A stretch of 64,000 bases of DNA, from contig JAKCDL010000003.1 of the NCBI GenBank assembly GCA_021841935.1, positions 151,653 through 215,652 of the forward strand. Reading direction: 5' to 3'. The translations under genes and the position numbers were made by a program. Origin of the DNA: Actinomycetes bacterium (GTDB taxonomy: Bacteria; Actinomycetota; Acidimicrobiia; Acidimicrobiales; Acidimicrobiaceae). Below, piece by piece: positions 1 to 10,078 of this stretch (positions within the stretch are counted from its first letter, which is position 1; each line of letters begins with the position of its first letter). The notes under the pieces were generated by a model. The model was not told the origin of the DNA. It did no database searches and saw only the letters and a list, made by a program, of their open reading frames with translations.

Positions 1-245
1 TGGTTGCCGACTAGAAGGTTTTCATTTCGATCGACAATTAGCCCCCGAGGAGGCTCCGTCACCACTACTCGAGTTCTGTTTTGATTCGCCAAAGATTTAT
101 AGGTAGACGCTTGGAGTACTTGCAAGGTATACAAGCGTGCAACCAAAGCTATAAAGAGGGCAAATACAGCAAAGCCAACTGCTCTGATTCTTCGCCTGTC
201 ACTTAAAGATGTCGACGATGGCTCTTCACTTTCGAAATACGTCAT
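1..245 (-). CDS. mrdA: Penicillin-binding protein 2 (elongasome transpeptidase), N-terminal fragment
   Basis: Partial gene cut by the left window edge; about 81 N-terminal residues are visible, starting at an ATG at 245. It has a short charged cytoplasmic leader, then one membrane segment (AVGFAVFALFIALVA), then the typical start of the PBP dimerisation domain, with NQNRTRVVV followed by PPRGLIVDRN. This PRGxIxDRN motif is characteristic of class B penicillin-binding proteins. The protein would cross-link peptidoglycan during side-wall growth. Its place directly after mreD, 27 bases downstream in a run with mreB and mreC, identifies it as the elongation-type PBP2 and not the division-type FtsI. 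The catalytic transpeptidase domain lies outside the window. Confidence 0.85.
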   Translation of the reverse strand, partial: MTYFESEEPSSTSLSDRRRIRAVGFAVFALFIALVARLYTLQVLQASTYKSLANQNRTRVVVTEPPRGLIVDRNENLLVGN

Positions 246-272
246 CAGATCCTCACCAAGTTAGCAATTGGG

Positions 273-800
273 CTAAATGCCCGCACCGCGCCTTGAAGGC
301 GGCCTATCGCCATCTCCAAGATTTAAAAGAAATCGAAGGATGGGAGCAATAACTAATGTAAAGATACCACTTGTTAGCGAAGTTACGGTAACGGCCACTA
401 CAAGGTTGTTAGATAGAACCGTAACGATGCCAAGAATTCTAAGTACACCGTCTAGAAATGCAACTCCTAACGCGCCGCCAATAAGTGAAATTACTAAATC
501 GGCAACACGAGATTCAGGCATTGACGTCACCTCAATGAGTCCTGCACCGTACCCCACAGAGAGATAGACAAGAGAGGAGACCCCAAATGGAGTTTGCGCG
601 AAAGAGTCAGCCACGATCCCTAGTACGAAACCAACAACTGCTCCCACCTCCCTCCCTTCAAGAAGGCCAAATGAGATCGACGCCGCTAGCAATATGTCAG
701 GATGGATTCCCTGGATAGTTAGGGTTCCGAGCTGTGACCGTTCGAGGGCAGAGATCGCCAACAATATCAAGGGAAGTTTTAGGTATCGGAGTCTGCTCAT
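273..800 (-). CDS. mreD: Rod shape-determining protein MreD
   Basis: Small polytopic membrane protein of about 175 residues with five or so hydrophobic segments, the usual size and layout of MreD. It belongs to the elongasome that links MreB filaments to peptidoglycan synthesis. I chose the ATG at 800 because it overlaps the mreC stop as ATGA, the common arrangement for translational coupling. A TTG 18 bases upstream (818) is also in frame but has no better ribosome binding site. MreD sequences are poorly conserved, so the name rests on hydropathy, length and its position between mreC and mrdA. The C-terminus is short and basic (GDGDRPPSRRGAGI). Confidence 0.85.
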   Translation of the reverse strand: MSRLRYLKLPLILLAISALERSQLGTLTIQGIHPDILLAASISFGLLEGREVGAVVGFVLGIVADSFAQTPFGVSSLVYLSVGYGAGLIEVTSMPESRVADLVISLIGGALGVAFLDGVLRILGIVTVLSNNLVVAVTVTSLTSGIFTLVIAPILRFLLNLGDGDRPPSRRGAGI

Positions 801-1630
801 GGTTTTGGTGGCAGCCAATTCAGGATATCTACAAATTGAAGGTTTCCAACGGGAGCGAGCGGGTCAAGGAGTACCTGTTCTTGCAATCCTCCCGGTGGAG
901 TAAAGGCCGACCTCACGCGACCAACCGGAATACCTGCCGGAAAGATCTCCCCGGAGAGACCCGACGTAAAAACAACCTGACCCTTAGAAAGCACCGTACC
1001 GGGATCCACAAGTTGAACGTTCAACGGCGCAGAGCTTCCTTCTCCAACCGCAAGACCAACGCCTGCGGCATTTGAGAACCTTACACCTGCGGCAAAATTT
1101 GGATCCGTAACTAGTAACACAGTGGAGGAGAAGTTCGCAACTTGAATCACGCGTCCTACTAGACCAAGATCAGTCACAACAGGGTTACCCACTTGGATTC
1201 CGTTGGACTTTCCTTTATCGACCTCAATGCTTATCTGAACGTTGCTTGGGGTATACGATATGACCTGAGCTGTTGTCGTCCCAATTCCCTTCAGGTACGT
1301 CAATTTAAGCTCTTTGGATAGCGTAGCCAACTCAGCTTGTGCATATTGGTTTGAGATGGCGCTTCCCTTAAGGGAATCTATCTCTTGTTGTAACCTTGCG
1401 TTTTGACTCTTCAGGTTCGAGTAATTGAAGGCTCCAGCCACAACGTTGTATACGGGGTTGAAGACCGTGGTAACGCCTTGACGAATAGGGGTTACCAGGT
1501 CACGAACGTATCCCCTTGCGCTGTTAACGAATGGAGGAACCTTTTTGTAGGTGACCGAGATCATGGATACGGAGACCAATATCAAAAGTACTAAGGTTAC
1601 TCGAGGTCGCCTAAAAATTGAATTACTCAC
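797..1630 (-). CDS. mreC: Rod shape-determining protein MreC
   Basis: 277-residue bitopic protein: one N-terminal membrane segment (about residues 10-28, VTLVLLILVSVSMISVTY), a coiled coil around residues 65-100 (LKSQNARLQQEIDSLKG), then the paired beta-barrel region typical of MreC with GNPVVTDLGLVGRV and ATVLLVTDPNFAAGVR-like elements. MreC forms a periplasm-side scaffold that activates PBP2. The start is a GTG at 1630, 17 bases after mreB; the ribosome binding site is weak, so translation may be coupled to mreB. It overlaps mreD by four bases. Length and domain order are normal for the family. Confidence 0.93.
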   Translation of the reverse strand: MSNSIFRRPRVTLVLLILVSVSMISVTYKKVPPFVNSARGYVRDLVTPIRQGVTTVFNPVYNVVAGAFNYSNLKSQNARLQQEIDSLKGSAISNQYAQAELATLSKELKLTYLKGIGTTTAQVISYTPSNVQISIEVDKGKSNGIQVGNPVVTDLGLVGRVIQVANFSSTVLLVTDPNFAAGVRFSNAAGVGLAVGEGSSAPLNVQLVDPGTVLSKGQVVFTSGLSGEIFPAGIPVGRVRSAFTPPGGLQEQVLLDPLAPVGNLQFVDILNWLPPKP

Positions 1631-1647
1631 TATCCGGCGATAGCTCC

Positions 1648-2718
<1,071 letters not shown>

Positions 2719-2755
2719 TCACTGAAAACTTGTGCCAGACGATAAGATCAACAAA

Positions 2756-2803
2756 AGTGAATTCGCCACCTACTAAGCAATAAAGTCTAGTAGCGAACTC
2801 ACT
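2756..2803 (-). terminator. Probable Rho-independent terminator after ndk
   Basis: In the ndk-mreB gap the arms 2756-2775 and 2788-2803 pair: an 11-pair stem with one A/C mismatch, a four-base bulge and five more pairs around a 12-base AT-rich loop. On the minus strand the stem is followed by TTTTGTTG. This would end the tig-clp-folC-ndk transcript before mreB. Pairing was worked out by eye. Confidence 0.6.
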
Positions 2804-2824
2804 CTTGTCTCTACTTCAAATGCA

Positions 2825-3232
2825 CTACCTGGAAGGGAAGAAGTTCGCTAATTCACGAGCGGCCGATTCTGCACTATCTGAACCGTGGACGAGGTTTGCT
2901 GAAATTGAATTTGCGAGATCGCCTCGAATAGTTCCTGGGGCTGCCGATGCTGGATTTGTCGAGCCCATAATCTTTCGGACTATTTCCCAAGTATTTTCTG
3001 GCCCAGTAACTTCGCAAACTACTACCGGCGAACGAGTAATAAATTCGATCAACTCACCAAAGAAACTCTTGCCCTCATGCTCGGCATAGTGAGCCTTCGC
3101 AGTTGCCTCATCGACCACCCTCATTTCGATGCGGGAAAACTTCAAACCTGTTATCTCAATACGACGAATGATCTCACCTACGAGACCTCGTTCGACGGCA
3201 TCGGGCTTACACATAAAAAAAGTAGAGTTCAT
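2825..3232 (-). CDS. ndk: Nucleoside diphosphate kinase
   Basis: 135-residue cytosolic enzyme that moves the gamma phosphate of ATP to other nucleoside diphosphates through a phosphohistidine. Family signatures are all present: MCKPDAVERGLVGEII near the start, HAEHEGK-like segment (YAEHEGKSFFGELIEF), the PGTIRGDLA nucleotide loop and the catalytic-histidine motif NLVHGSDSAESA. Length is standard. The start is the ATG at 3232, without a strong ribosome binding site. The order folC-ndk is common in actinobacteria. A terminator-like hairpin follows the gene. Confidence 0.97.
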   Translation of the reverse strand: MNSTFFMCKPDAVERGLVGEIIRRIEITGLKFSRIEMRVVDEATAKAHYAEHEGKSFFGELIEFITRSPVVVCEVTGPENTWEIVRKIMGSTNPASAAPGTIRGDLANSISANLVHGSDSAESAARELANFFPSR

Positions 3233-3288
3233 AGACCATACATCATAGGGGCGATGCGGTGATACGAGTTTAATTGACTCTGGCTAGA

Positions 3289-4575
3289 TCAGTTTTCGAG
3301 GTAGTACCGAGCATCGGCTAGACCCCTAAATGAGCCGGTAACCGCAACAAATCCATCGCTACCCGCGAAAGCAACAGCCTCTTCAAGTGCAGCCGGGATA
3401 TTTTCGGCAACCCCAAATTTATACCCCGAAAAACGAGCGATTTCGACCAACGTTTCGACCGATGTCGATGCCTCTAGGTTGGTCGTAGTTAGAACAAAGT
3501 AGTCAAATGCTTCGGACAAAACCTCTAAAATCTGAGCACTTTGCTTTTGCTCCAAAGTGGATATCACGGCCACATATCGAGCAAAACCGCCAAAGTCTTC
3601 TTTTACAACGCTAGTTAGCGCTTCGACGGCCTCACGATTGTGTGCCCCATCGAGAACTACGACTGGCTCTTTAGAGGCAACCTCGATTCGTCCGGGCATG
3701 TAAAAACTAGAACATGCCTCATTGACTACCTCTGGACTAACTGATTTGCGCTCCAACTCCTCAACGGCTGATACTGCAATAACAGCGTTAACCGCCTGAT
3801 GAAGGCCATATGCAGAAAGGAAGACATCCGAGAAATACGAACGCCGTGTCCTAAAGTCGATCACTTGGCCGCCAAGCGCCGCTGATCGGCCTTGCAATGA
3901 GATGTCAACTCCGAAACGAGACATTGAAGAAGATTTACGCATCTGAATCACTTCGAAGATTGGATCATCCACTAAGCCGACTATCGCTGCAGAGCCTTCC
4001 TTTATGATTCCAGACTTATCGCGCGCGACGTCGATCAGTGTCGGGCCAATCAACTCTAAATGATCATGGCCTACACTCGTTATAACGGCTACCTCGGCAT
4101 CGAAGACGTTGGTGGCATCGAAGGTGCCGCCGATCCCGACTTCAATAACCGCAACTTCAACACCCTCGGCGAAAAAAGCGCTGTAGGCAATTGCTGTCAA
4201 CGCTTCAAACCAAGTCAAACTTAGACCGAGGTGTTCGGCCATCTCCCGAACGAGCAGGGTCTCTGACGCAAAGACTTCATCATCCAAGGAAATACCATCG
4301 ATGCTTATTCGCTCGCTGAAGGAATTAACGTGCGGCGACTTGAAGACTCCCACTCTTCTTCCAAGAAGCGTCAGAACCTTTGCGCAAAGTGTTGCAACCG
4401 ACCCTTTCCCATTAGTACCGGTGATGTGGATCATCTCGAAGGTTGACTTATCGACCCCAAGGCCATTAAGCAACTCACCGACCTGCCAATTCGTCGGGTC
4501 GGTGTCAAATCTTCTAGATTTCTCGAAGTTGTTAAGCGAATTTAGCCAACCAATTGCATCGACGTAAGTCCACAA
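3289..4575 (-). CDS. folC: Folylpolyglutamate synthase / dihydrofolate synthase
   Basis: 428-residue Mur-ligase-type enzyme that adds glutamate to dihydropteroate and to reduced folates in the cytosol. The ATP loop HITGTNGKGSVATLC is at about residues 50-64, the magnesium/folate segment VIEVGIGGTFDATNVF and then TSVGHDHLELIGPT follow, and the C-terminal domain holds VVLDGAHNREAVEAL, the usual DxAHNP-like site (here HNR in place of HNP). It starts with TTG at 4575, preceded by AGGAGA four bases upstream, 23 bases after clpX. The overall length and order of motifs are normal for bifunctional FolC; whether both activities are present cannot be read from sequence. Confidence 0.94.
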   Translation of the reverse strand: MWTYVDAIGWLNSLNNFEKSRRFDTDPTNWQVGELLNGLGVDKSTFEMIHITGTNGKGSVATLCAKVLTLLGRRVGVFKSPHVNSFSERISIDGISLDDEVFASETLLVREMAEHLGLSLTWFEALTAIAYSAFFAEGVEVAVIEVGIGGTFDATNVFDAEVAVITSVGHDHLELIGPTLIDVARDKSGIIKEGSAAIVGLVDDPIFEVIQMRKSSSMSRFGVDISLQGRSAALGGQVIDFRTRRSYFSDVFLSAYGLHQAVNAVIAVSAVEELERKSVSPEVVNEACSSFYMPGRIEVASKEPVVVLDGAHNREAVEALTSVVKEDFGGFARYVAVISTLEQKQSAQILEVLSEAFDYFVLTTTNLEASTSVETLVEIARFSGYKFGVAENIPAALEEAVAFAGSDGFVAVTGSFRGLADARYYLEN

Positions 4576-4598
4576 ATTATCTCCTAATTGGCGTTGCT

Positions 4599-5870
4599 CT
4601 ATGAAGCACGCCTGCTACGCGGGGGCTTTTCGTCAGATTCCGTCCTTGGTATCAAAGTTGGTGCCGCCTTTTTAGCTACAACAGATGAATCGACCACGCA
4701 CTTTATAACATCCTTACGGGAAGGAATCTCATACATGACATCCAATAAGACTTCTTCCAAAATCGCACGAAGTCCTCGTGCTCCAGTACCCCTCAGTAGA
4801 GCGAGGTCGGCTATCGCCTGTAGACCATCTTCGGTAACTTCTAGTTCAACACCGTCCAATTCAAAAGTTCTCTTGAACTGCTTAACAAGTGCATTCTTAG
4901 GTTCGACCAAAATTTCAACTAAGGACTGACGATCTAAATTCGAAACCGCACCGATAATAGGAAGCCTCCCAATAAATTCGGGAATCAGTCCAAATTTCAA
5001 GAGGTCTTCAGGTAGCGCCTTTTGGAATATCTCTGACGAGTCTTCCACCTTATCGTCAGCTTCAGCTCGAAAACCGATCGTCTTTTTTCCTACCCGCGAT
5101 TCAATGATGCGCTCGATTCCCGCAAATGCCCCGCCAACGATAAACAGAATATTCGTTGTGTCAATCTGAATAAACTCTTGATGCGGATGCTTTCTACCAC
5201 CCTGAGGTGGCACTGAAGCAACCGTACCCTCAAGTATCTTCAAGAGAGCCTGTTGAACGCCTTCACCAGAGACGTCACGTGTAATTGAAGGGTTTTCAGC
5301 CTTCCTCGCAATCTTGTCGATCTCGTCGATGTAAATGATCCCCGTCTGGGCCTTTTTCACATCGAAGTCAGCCGCCTGAATCAGCTTAAGGAGAATGTTC
5401 TCAACGTCCTCGCCCACGTAGCCGGCTTCGGTCAAAGCAGTCGCATCAGCGATTGCGAAGGGGACATTGAGAAGTCTCGCCAGAGTCTGAGCCAAAAGAG
5501 TCTTACCACAACCGGTCGGTCCGAGTAGCAAAATATTCGACTTAGATAACTCCACCTCTTTGTCGAGTGTGGCTCCTTGCTGCACTCGCTTGTAGTGGTT
5601 GTAAACAGCGACTGAAAGTATCTTCTTGGCGCGCTGTTGGCCGACTACATATTCGTCCAGGAACGACGTTATCTGCTGAGGAGTAGGGAGCTTATCGAGC
5701 TGAAACTCTTCACGCTCCCCGTCATCCTCGCTAATTATGTCAGTGCAAAGGCGGATACATTCATCACATATGTACACGTTCGGCCCAGCAATAAGCTTCC
5801 GAACCTGCTTTTGCGACATACCGCAGAAACTGCATTTCACAATTTCTTGGCCCTCTCCGTACCTTGTCAC
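4599..5870 (-). CDS. clpX: ATP-dependent Clp protease ATP-binding subunit ClpX
   Basis: 423-residue AAA+ unfoldase that recognises substrates and feeds them into ClpP. An N-terminal C4 zinc finger (C13, C16, C35, C38) precedes the AAA+ module: Walker A GPTGCGKT at 117-124, the pore loop [11 protein letters not shown], Walker [13 protein letters not shown] near 180, and the ClpP-binding IGF tripeptide in [12 protein letters not shown]. The C-terminal domain includes [19 protein letters not shown]. The start is GTG at 5870 with AGGAGA just upstream. It follows clpP by 68 bases in the classic tig-clpP-clpX order; that gap holds a short hairpin. Confidence 0.97.
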   Translation of the reverse strand: MTRYGEGQEIVKCSFCGMSQKQVRKLIAGPNVYICDECIRLCTDIISEDDGEREEFQLDKLPTPQQITSFLDEYVVGQQRAKKILSVAVYNHYKRVQQGATLDKEVELSKSNILLLGPTGCGKTLLAQTLARLLNVPFAIADATALTEAGYVGEDVENILLKLIQAADFDVKKAQTGIIYIDEIDKIARKAENPSITRDVSGEGVQQALLKILEGTVASVPPQGGRKHPHQEFIQIDTTNILFIVGGAFAGIERIIESRVGKKTIGFRAEADDKVEDSSEIFQKALPEDLLKFGLIPEFIGRLPIIGAVSNLDRQSLVEILVEPKNALVKQFKRTFELDGVELEVTEDGLQAIADLALLRGTGARGLRAILEEVLLDVMYEIPSRKDVIKCVVDSSVVAKKAAPTLIPRTESDEKPPRSRRAS

Positions 5871-5904
5871 TTACTCTCCTTCACCCAACATTTCCCTTAT
5901 CGAC

Positions 5905-5926
5905 GCTCTCGCCTTAAGGCGCGAGC
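5905..5926 (-). other. Hairpin between clpP and clpX
   Basis: GCTC-T-CGCC TTAA GGCG-C-GAGC: eight pairs around one mismatch with a TTAA loop. No T-run follows on the minus strand, so a full terminator is unlikely; it could be a processing site or weak attenuator in the clpP-clpX message, or have no function. Confidence 0.3.
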
Positions 5927-5938
5927 ACGAATTGGCGA

Positions 5939-6565
5939 CTAGGGGCTTACTATCGACTTCTGCTCGATAAAGCTTCTCGAGGAGAGAACTTCATCGATAA
6001 CGCCGTACTCCAGGGCACCTTGAGCATCAAGGATATAGTCCCTGTCGGTATCTGTAGCAATGCGAGAAACCTCTTGACCAGTATCAGCTGACAACATTTC
6101 GTTCAGCAAGTCTCGCATCCGAAGGATCTCTTTCGCTTGCAACTCGATATCAGTAGCCTGTCCACCCACGCCACCATAGGGCTGATGCAAGAGTACTCTT
6201 GCATGCGGCAGCGCATAGCGCTTTCCCTTTGTTCCTGCTGCTAGCAACACTGCTGCTGCCGAAGCGGCCTGACCAAAACAAAACGTTGAAACATCAGGAC
6301 GTATGAACTTTATGGTGTCATAGATCGCAAACAGACCCGTGATATCGCCACCTGGTGAATTTATGTAGAGGTTGATGTCACGCTCTTGATCTTCATACTC
6401 GAGGAAAAGCAATTGAGCACAGATCAAATTTGCAACCGCGTCATCAATTGGAGTCCCTAGGATGATGATCCTTTCACGAAGCAATCGGGAGTAAAGATCG
6501 TACGCTCGCTCGCCTCTGCTCGATGACTCAACGACCGTAGGTACTAGGTAGTTAAACGCTTGCAA
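5939..6565 (-). CDS. clpP: ATP-dependent Clp protease proteolytic subunit
   Basis: 208-residue serine peptidase that forms the barrel of the Clp protease. The catalytic triad reads Ser102 (in [11 protein letters not shown]), His127 (in VLLHQPYGG) and Asp176 (in TDTDRDY); the spacing (+25 and +74) matches characterised ClpP enzymes. The oxyanion strand [16 protein letters not shown] is intact. The TTG start at 6565 has GAGGAGG seven bases upstream. Many actinobacteria carry two or more clpP genes in tandem; only one is present here, so a second copy, if any, is elsewhere. Confidence 0.96.
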   Translation of the reverse strand: MQAFNYLVPTVVESSSRGERAYDLYSRLLRERIIILGTPIDDAVANLICAQLLFLEYEDQERDINLYINSPGGDITGLFAIYDTIKFIRPDVSTFCFGQAASAAAVLLAAGTKGKRYALPHARVLLHQPYGGVGGQATDIELQAKEILRMRDLLNEMLSADTGQEVSRIATDTDRDYILDAQGALEYGVIDEVLSSRSFIEQKSIVSP

Positions 6566-6624
6566 AGCGCCTCCTCGTTGTATATAAATTTCAATCTCTA
6601 ATGATAACGCTTAATGCTCTAAAA

Positions 6625-8001
6625 CTATTCTTCGGTCGATTCTGCCTCAACGATAACCGAATCATCGCCTTCTTCATCGTCGATCTCTACGTCGGCTGAG
6701 TCGATCTCACCGGTAACTTCTCCTCTTGAAAGCGCATTTCCCTTTGAGTCAACGAACGAAGCATGCTCAAACAACCAATCGATTGCGTTGCGCTTTGCGA
6801 GATTTGCCTTTACGGATACAAGCTGACCAGATGTCTTGAGACGCTCGAGCGCTTCCTCGACGGTTACTCCCCAAGAAGAGGCTATTGCATCTACTTCTTT
6901 ATCAATCTGCTCTTGCGTCGCCTCTAATCCTTCAGCCGAGACTAGAGCTCTCAAAACTAGGTCTAGACGGCTCTCAATTATCGCTTCATTCGCAATTTGA
7001 GACGAGATCTGTTCAATGCTCGACCTCGTGAGTTCGAGGTACTTATTTAGCGACAGCCCCATAGCCTCAATTCGATGGCTGAGGTTATGAGAAATATTCT
7101 CGTACTCCATCTGAACCAAGCCTTCTGGAAGCACATTCAGCTCAGCAACTTCAGCAAGCTTGTTTGCTACTACCGATCTCCAGCCATTGCGAAGATTGCT
7201 GACGTGGAAGGACTCCAAATTGTCACTGATGTCTTTCCGCAGCTCGTCCAGAGTCTCAAATTCAGAGACATCGCTCGCAAATGCATCGTTCAATTCAGCC
7301 TTCACGAGCGCTTGATGACCCTTGATCGAACCAGTAACCGTAGACTTCTCATCACCGTCACCGGCAACTTCGAATTCGAAGGAGTCCGCTACTTTTTTGC
7401 CCAGCACTGCATCTTTCAGCCCAGCAAAAGGCTCTGATGCACCGATTCGATAGACGTAATCGGTGTACTCTCCCTCAGATTCTCCAGCGACTGTAAAGTC
7501 CAACGTAACAACTGAACCTTCGGCGATCTCGCCATCGGAGTCTTCGAGAGTTCCCAGAGCTTCACGTAAACGCTCGATTTGAGCCTCAACATCTTCGTCA
7601 CTTGGGCTAGAGGATGGAAATTCGAAGGTTAGATCGCCATAGGCATCAAGACGCACATCTGGGCGAACCGTAACGGTAACCTCTATCTGAACGTCGCCCT
7701 CTTCCTCGCCCTTTAAAACTTTCAGTGATGGCGTCGCAATCGGTTCTACTTCATTCTCAACGATTGCCAAGTCGCCCCACCTAGGAGCGTTGTCATTGAT
7801 GGCTTCAAGTCGAGCAAAACCGGTACCAAGTTTGGACTCCAAAACACGGCGAGGCGCCTTTCCAGGTCGAAACCCTGGGATTCGTGCTTGTCGTGCAACT
7901 TTGACATAAGCACGTTCTATATCGGCTGCAAGTTCCTCTTCCGCAACTTCAACGAGAAGTTTTACTTGTCCATTTTCTTTTTGATCGATTTTTGATTGCA
8001 T
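6625..8001 (-). CDS. tig: Trigger factor (ribosome-associated chaperone)
   Basis: 458-residue peptidyl-prolyl isomerase and chaperone that meets nascent chains at the ribosome exit. The N-terminal ribosome-docking signature is visible as IPGFRPGKAPRRVLESKLG (about residues 39-57, the GFRxGKxP motif). A PPIase-like domain follows (EGSVVTLDFTVAGESEG, ASEPFAGLKDAVLGKK), then the helical arm region. The last 30 residues are strongly acidic (DSADVEIDDEEGDD), as in many actinobacterial trigger factors. Start is ATG at 8001. It heads the tig-clpP-clpX unit and is divergent from the rhodanese gene, so its promoter should lie in the 8002-8209 interval. Confidence 0.95.
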   Translation of the reverse strand: MQSKIDQKENGQVKLLVEVAEEELAADIERAYVKVARQARIPGFRPGKAPRRVLESKLGTGFARLEAINDNAPRWGDLAIVENEVEPIATPSLKVLKGEEEGDVQIEVTVTVRPDVRLDAYGDLTFEFPSSSPSDEDVEAQIERLREALGTLEDSDGEIAEGSVVTLDFTVAGESEGEYTDYVYRIGASEPFAGLKDAVLGKKVADSFEFEVAGDGDEKSTVTGSIKGHQALVKAELNDAFASDVSEFETLDELRKDISDNLESFHVSNLRNGWRSVVANKLAEVAELNVLPEGLVQMEYENISHNLSHRIEAMGLSLNKYLELTRSSIEQISSQIANEAIIESRLDLVLRALVSAEGLEATQEQIDKEVDAIASSWGVTVEEALERLKTSGQLVSVKANLAKRNAIDWLFEHASFVDSKGNALSRGEVTGEIDSADVEIDDEEGDDSVIVEAESTEE

Positions 8002-8209
8002 ACCCTATCCAAACTAGCAGCCAAAGTCGATCACGCTTCGCACCAATTTAGCGTCAAATGGCTCGATTTACTCATTGTCGCAACCGCCTGACCGATATAT
8101 TCAACTCTTCATCGAACAAAAGCAACCTCGAACATCTATTAGAATAAGTAATGACTTACGTATCTTTTGCGATGTAATCCGAAACTACAGTTATACAAAG
8201 GCAGTAAAA

Positions 8210-8554
8210 ATGACTTCAGAGGATATTCCCGAGATTAATCCACTTCAAGCGTACGAAGCAATCTCAAATGGAACACCTATCGTCGACGTACGTGAAGCTG
8301 ATGAGTTTGATGCTGGACATATCGCAGATGCGATCTCATTGCCACTCTCTACTATTAGCGAATCCTACAGAGAAATGTCTCTACCAGAAACCTTGATTAT
8401 CAACTGCAGATCTGGTGCAAGGTCCGCGCGGGCCACTGAATTTCTTCGAAGCATTGGCTACAACGCTTACAACCTTACAGGTGGCGTTATTGCATGGACC
8501 CACGCAGGCTTACCGATTGAAACATCCGACGGAAGACCTCCCGTAATTGCATGA
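8210..8554 (+). CDS. Single-domain rhodanese-like sulfurtransferase
   Basis: 114-residue single rhodanese domain, probably cytosolic. PIVDVREADEFDAGHIADAI gives the CH2A motif and IINCRSGARSARATEFLRS gives the active-site loop with cysteine in CRSGAR, so it can form a persulfide. C-terminal GGVIAWTHAGLPI is the CH2B-type motif. The open frame extends upstream to 8075, but that part looks like non-coding DNA; the ATG at 8210 fits the domain boundary. Its role could be sulfide detoxification or sulfur donation; the partner is unknown. It is divergent from tig and convergent with livF, with only 19 bases between the two stops. Confidence 0.85.
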   Translation: MTSEDIPEINPLQAYEAISNGTPIVDVREADEFDAGHIADAISLPLSTISESYREMSLPETLIINCRSGARSARATEFLRSIGYNAYNLTGGVIAWTHAGLPIETSDGRPPVIA

Positions 8555-8573
8555 AAACGGGAGAGAACAGTCG

Positions 8574-9290
8574 CTATTCGCCCAAATAGGCCTTCCGTAT
8601 CGAATCGTCGTCTAGTAGTTCTTTGGCGTCAGCACTTCTCGTCACACTTCCGGTCTCCAGAACGTATGCTCGGTTCGAAATAGACAAGGCCTTGGTTGCA
8701 TTTTGCTCCACGACCAAAATTGTCGTACCCTGTCGATTTATCTCCTGAATGATATCAAAGATCTGCGAGACCAACATCGGCGCCAACCCCATCGACGGTT
8801 CGTCGAGAAGGAGTAGCTCGGGGGAAGACATTAGTGCGCGTCCAATGGCAAGCATCTGTTGTTCGCCACCCGACATCGTGCCAGCGATCTGTTTTCTCCG
8901 CTCGTTCAAACGCGGAAACAGATCAAATACTCGGTCAAAATCCTCTTTTACCTTACCCGACTCACTCTTCTTGCGAGAGTAGGCTCCCATCTCAAGATTC
9001 TCAACGACAGTCATTCCCGGGAAGACACCCCTACCTTCTGGAGCTTGACAGAGGCCAAGGTGAACCCGTTTGTGTCCCACCATATTCGTAATATCCTCAC
9101 CTTTGAAGGTGATTGAGCCCGAATGCACTTTTCTGAGGCCTGATATCGTCTTCAAAGTAGTGGTCTTTCCGGCTCCATTCGCGCCGATCAGGGAGACAAT
9201 TTCGCCCGAATTCACCGATACACTTATCCCACGCAGGGCCTGTATCTTACCATAGAAGACTTCTAGGTCCTTAATTTCAAGAAGCTGCAT
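8574..9290 (-). CDS. livF: Branched-chain amino-acid type ABC transporter, ATP-binding protein LivF
   Basis: 238-residue ATPase of the hydrophobic amino-acid uptake family. Walker A SLIGANGAGKTTTLK (about 33-47), signature TMSGGEQQMLAIGRALMS (about 137), Walker B LLLLDEPSMGLAP and the switch histidine replaced by a glutamine-asparagine context in VVEQNATKAL, which is the normal LivF form. The start ATG at 9290 has AGGAG six bases upstream and overlaps livG by 14 bases. It would energise import together with LivG. It is the last gene of the livKHMGF unit. Confidence 0.93.
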   Translation of the reverse strand: MQLLEIKDLEVFYGKIQALRGISVSVNSGEIVSLIGANGAGKTTTLKTISGLRKVHSGSITFKGEDITNMVGHKRVHLGLCQAPEGRGVFPGMTVVENLEMGAYSRKKSESGKVKEDFDRVFDLFPRLNERRKQIAGTMSGGEQQMLAIGRALMSSPELLLLDEPSMGLAPMLVSQIFDIIQEINRQGTTILVVEQNATKALSISNRAYVLETGSVTRSADAKELLDDDSIRKAYLGE

Positions 9291-10074
9291 CTTCGGCTCC
9301 TAGGTACGCCACAATAACCGCTGGATTTTCTCTTACCTCTTCTGGCAACCCATCAGCAATTTTTTTACCAAAGTCAAGGACAACAATTCGATCTGAGATC
9401 TTCATGACCAACCCCATGTCATGCTCGATCAATATCACGGAAACCCCGGAATCTCTAATCTTTAGGATTAGCCGTTGAAGGTCAACCTTCTCGGCAGGAT
9501 TCATTCCAGCAGCAGGCTCATCCAAAAGAATAAGTTGAGGCTTAGTTGCAAGTGCCCTCGCTATCTCAAGACGCCTTTGATCGCCATATGATAGACCCGC
9601 AGCCTCTCGCCCTAACGGTGCATTCATCCCGACGAAACTAAGAGCATCGAGAGCGCTTTGCCTAGACGCCTCCTCTTCTCGGCGCTGGCGAGGTGTCTTG
9701 AACATCGCTCCGAAGACAGTCGACTTTGAGCCTGCGTCTCCACCTATCATCGCGTTTTCAAGGACAGTCATGTTAGGAAATAGCCGAATGTTTTGAAAAG
9801 TTCTCGCTAGCCCCAATCGAGTAATTTGATGCGGCTTTAATCCGGCCAAGGGACGACCCGCAAAACTAATATCACCCTCTGTAGGAGTGTACACACCTGT
9901 CACAGTATTAAAAACAGTGGTCTTTCCGGCGCCGTTAGGACCAATTACCGCAAGTATTTCCCCCACTTTAGCCTCAAAGCTAACTTGATTTACCGCGACC
10001 ACGCCGCCAAATCTGACGAGGACCGAGTTCAATGACAGCAAAGTCGCACCCAAGGGTAGATCACCTTTTGACAT
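9277..10074 (-). CDS. livG: Branched-chain amino-acid type ABC transporter, ATP-binding protein LivG
   Basis: 265-residue ATPase, slightly longer than its partner LivF as usual. Walker A VIGPNGAGKTTVFN, the LivG-type insert QNIRLFPNMTVLENAMIGG, signature LSYGDQRRLEIARALAT, Walker B LILLDEPAAGMNP and switch region VILIEHDMGLVM. Start ATG at 10074 has AAGGAG seven bases upstream and lies four bases after the livM stop. The signature motif LSYGDQ instead of LSGGQ is typical of LivG proteins. Confidence 0.93.
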   Translation of the reverse strand: MSKGDLPLGATLLSLNSVLVRFGGVVAVNQVSFEAKVGEILAVIGPNGAGKTTVFNTVTGVYTPTEGDISFAGRPLAGLKPHQITRLGLARTFQNIRLFPNMTVLENAMIGGDAGSKSTVFGAMFKTPRQRREEEASRQSALDALSFVGMNAPLGREAAGLSYGDQRRLEIARALATKPQLILLDEPAAGMNPAEKVDLQRLILKIRDSGVSVILIEHDMGLVMKISDRIVVLDFGKKIADGLPEEVRENPAVIVAYLGAEDAAS

Positions 10075-10078
10075 CTAC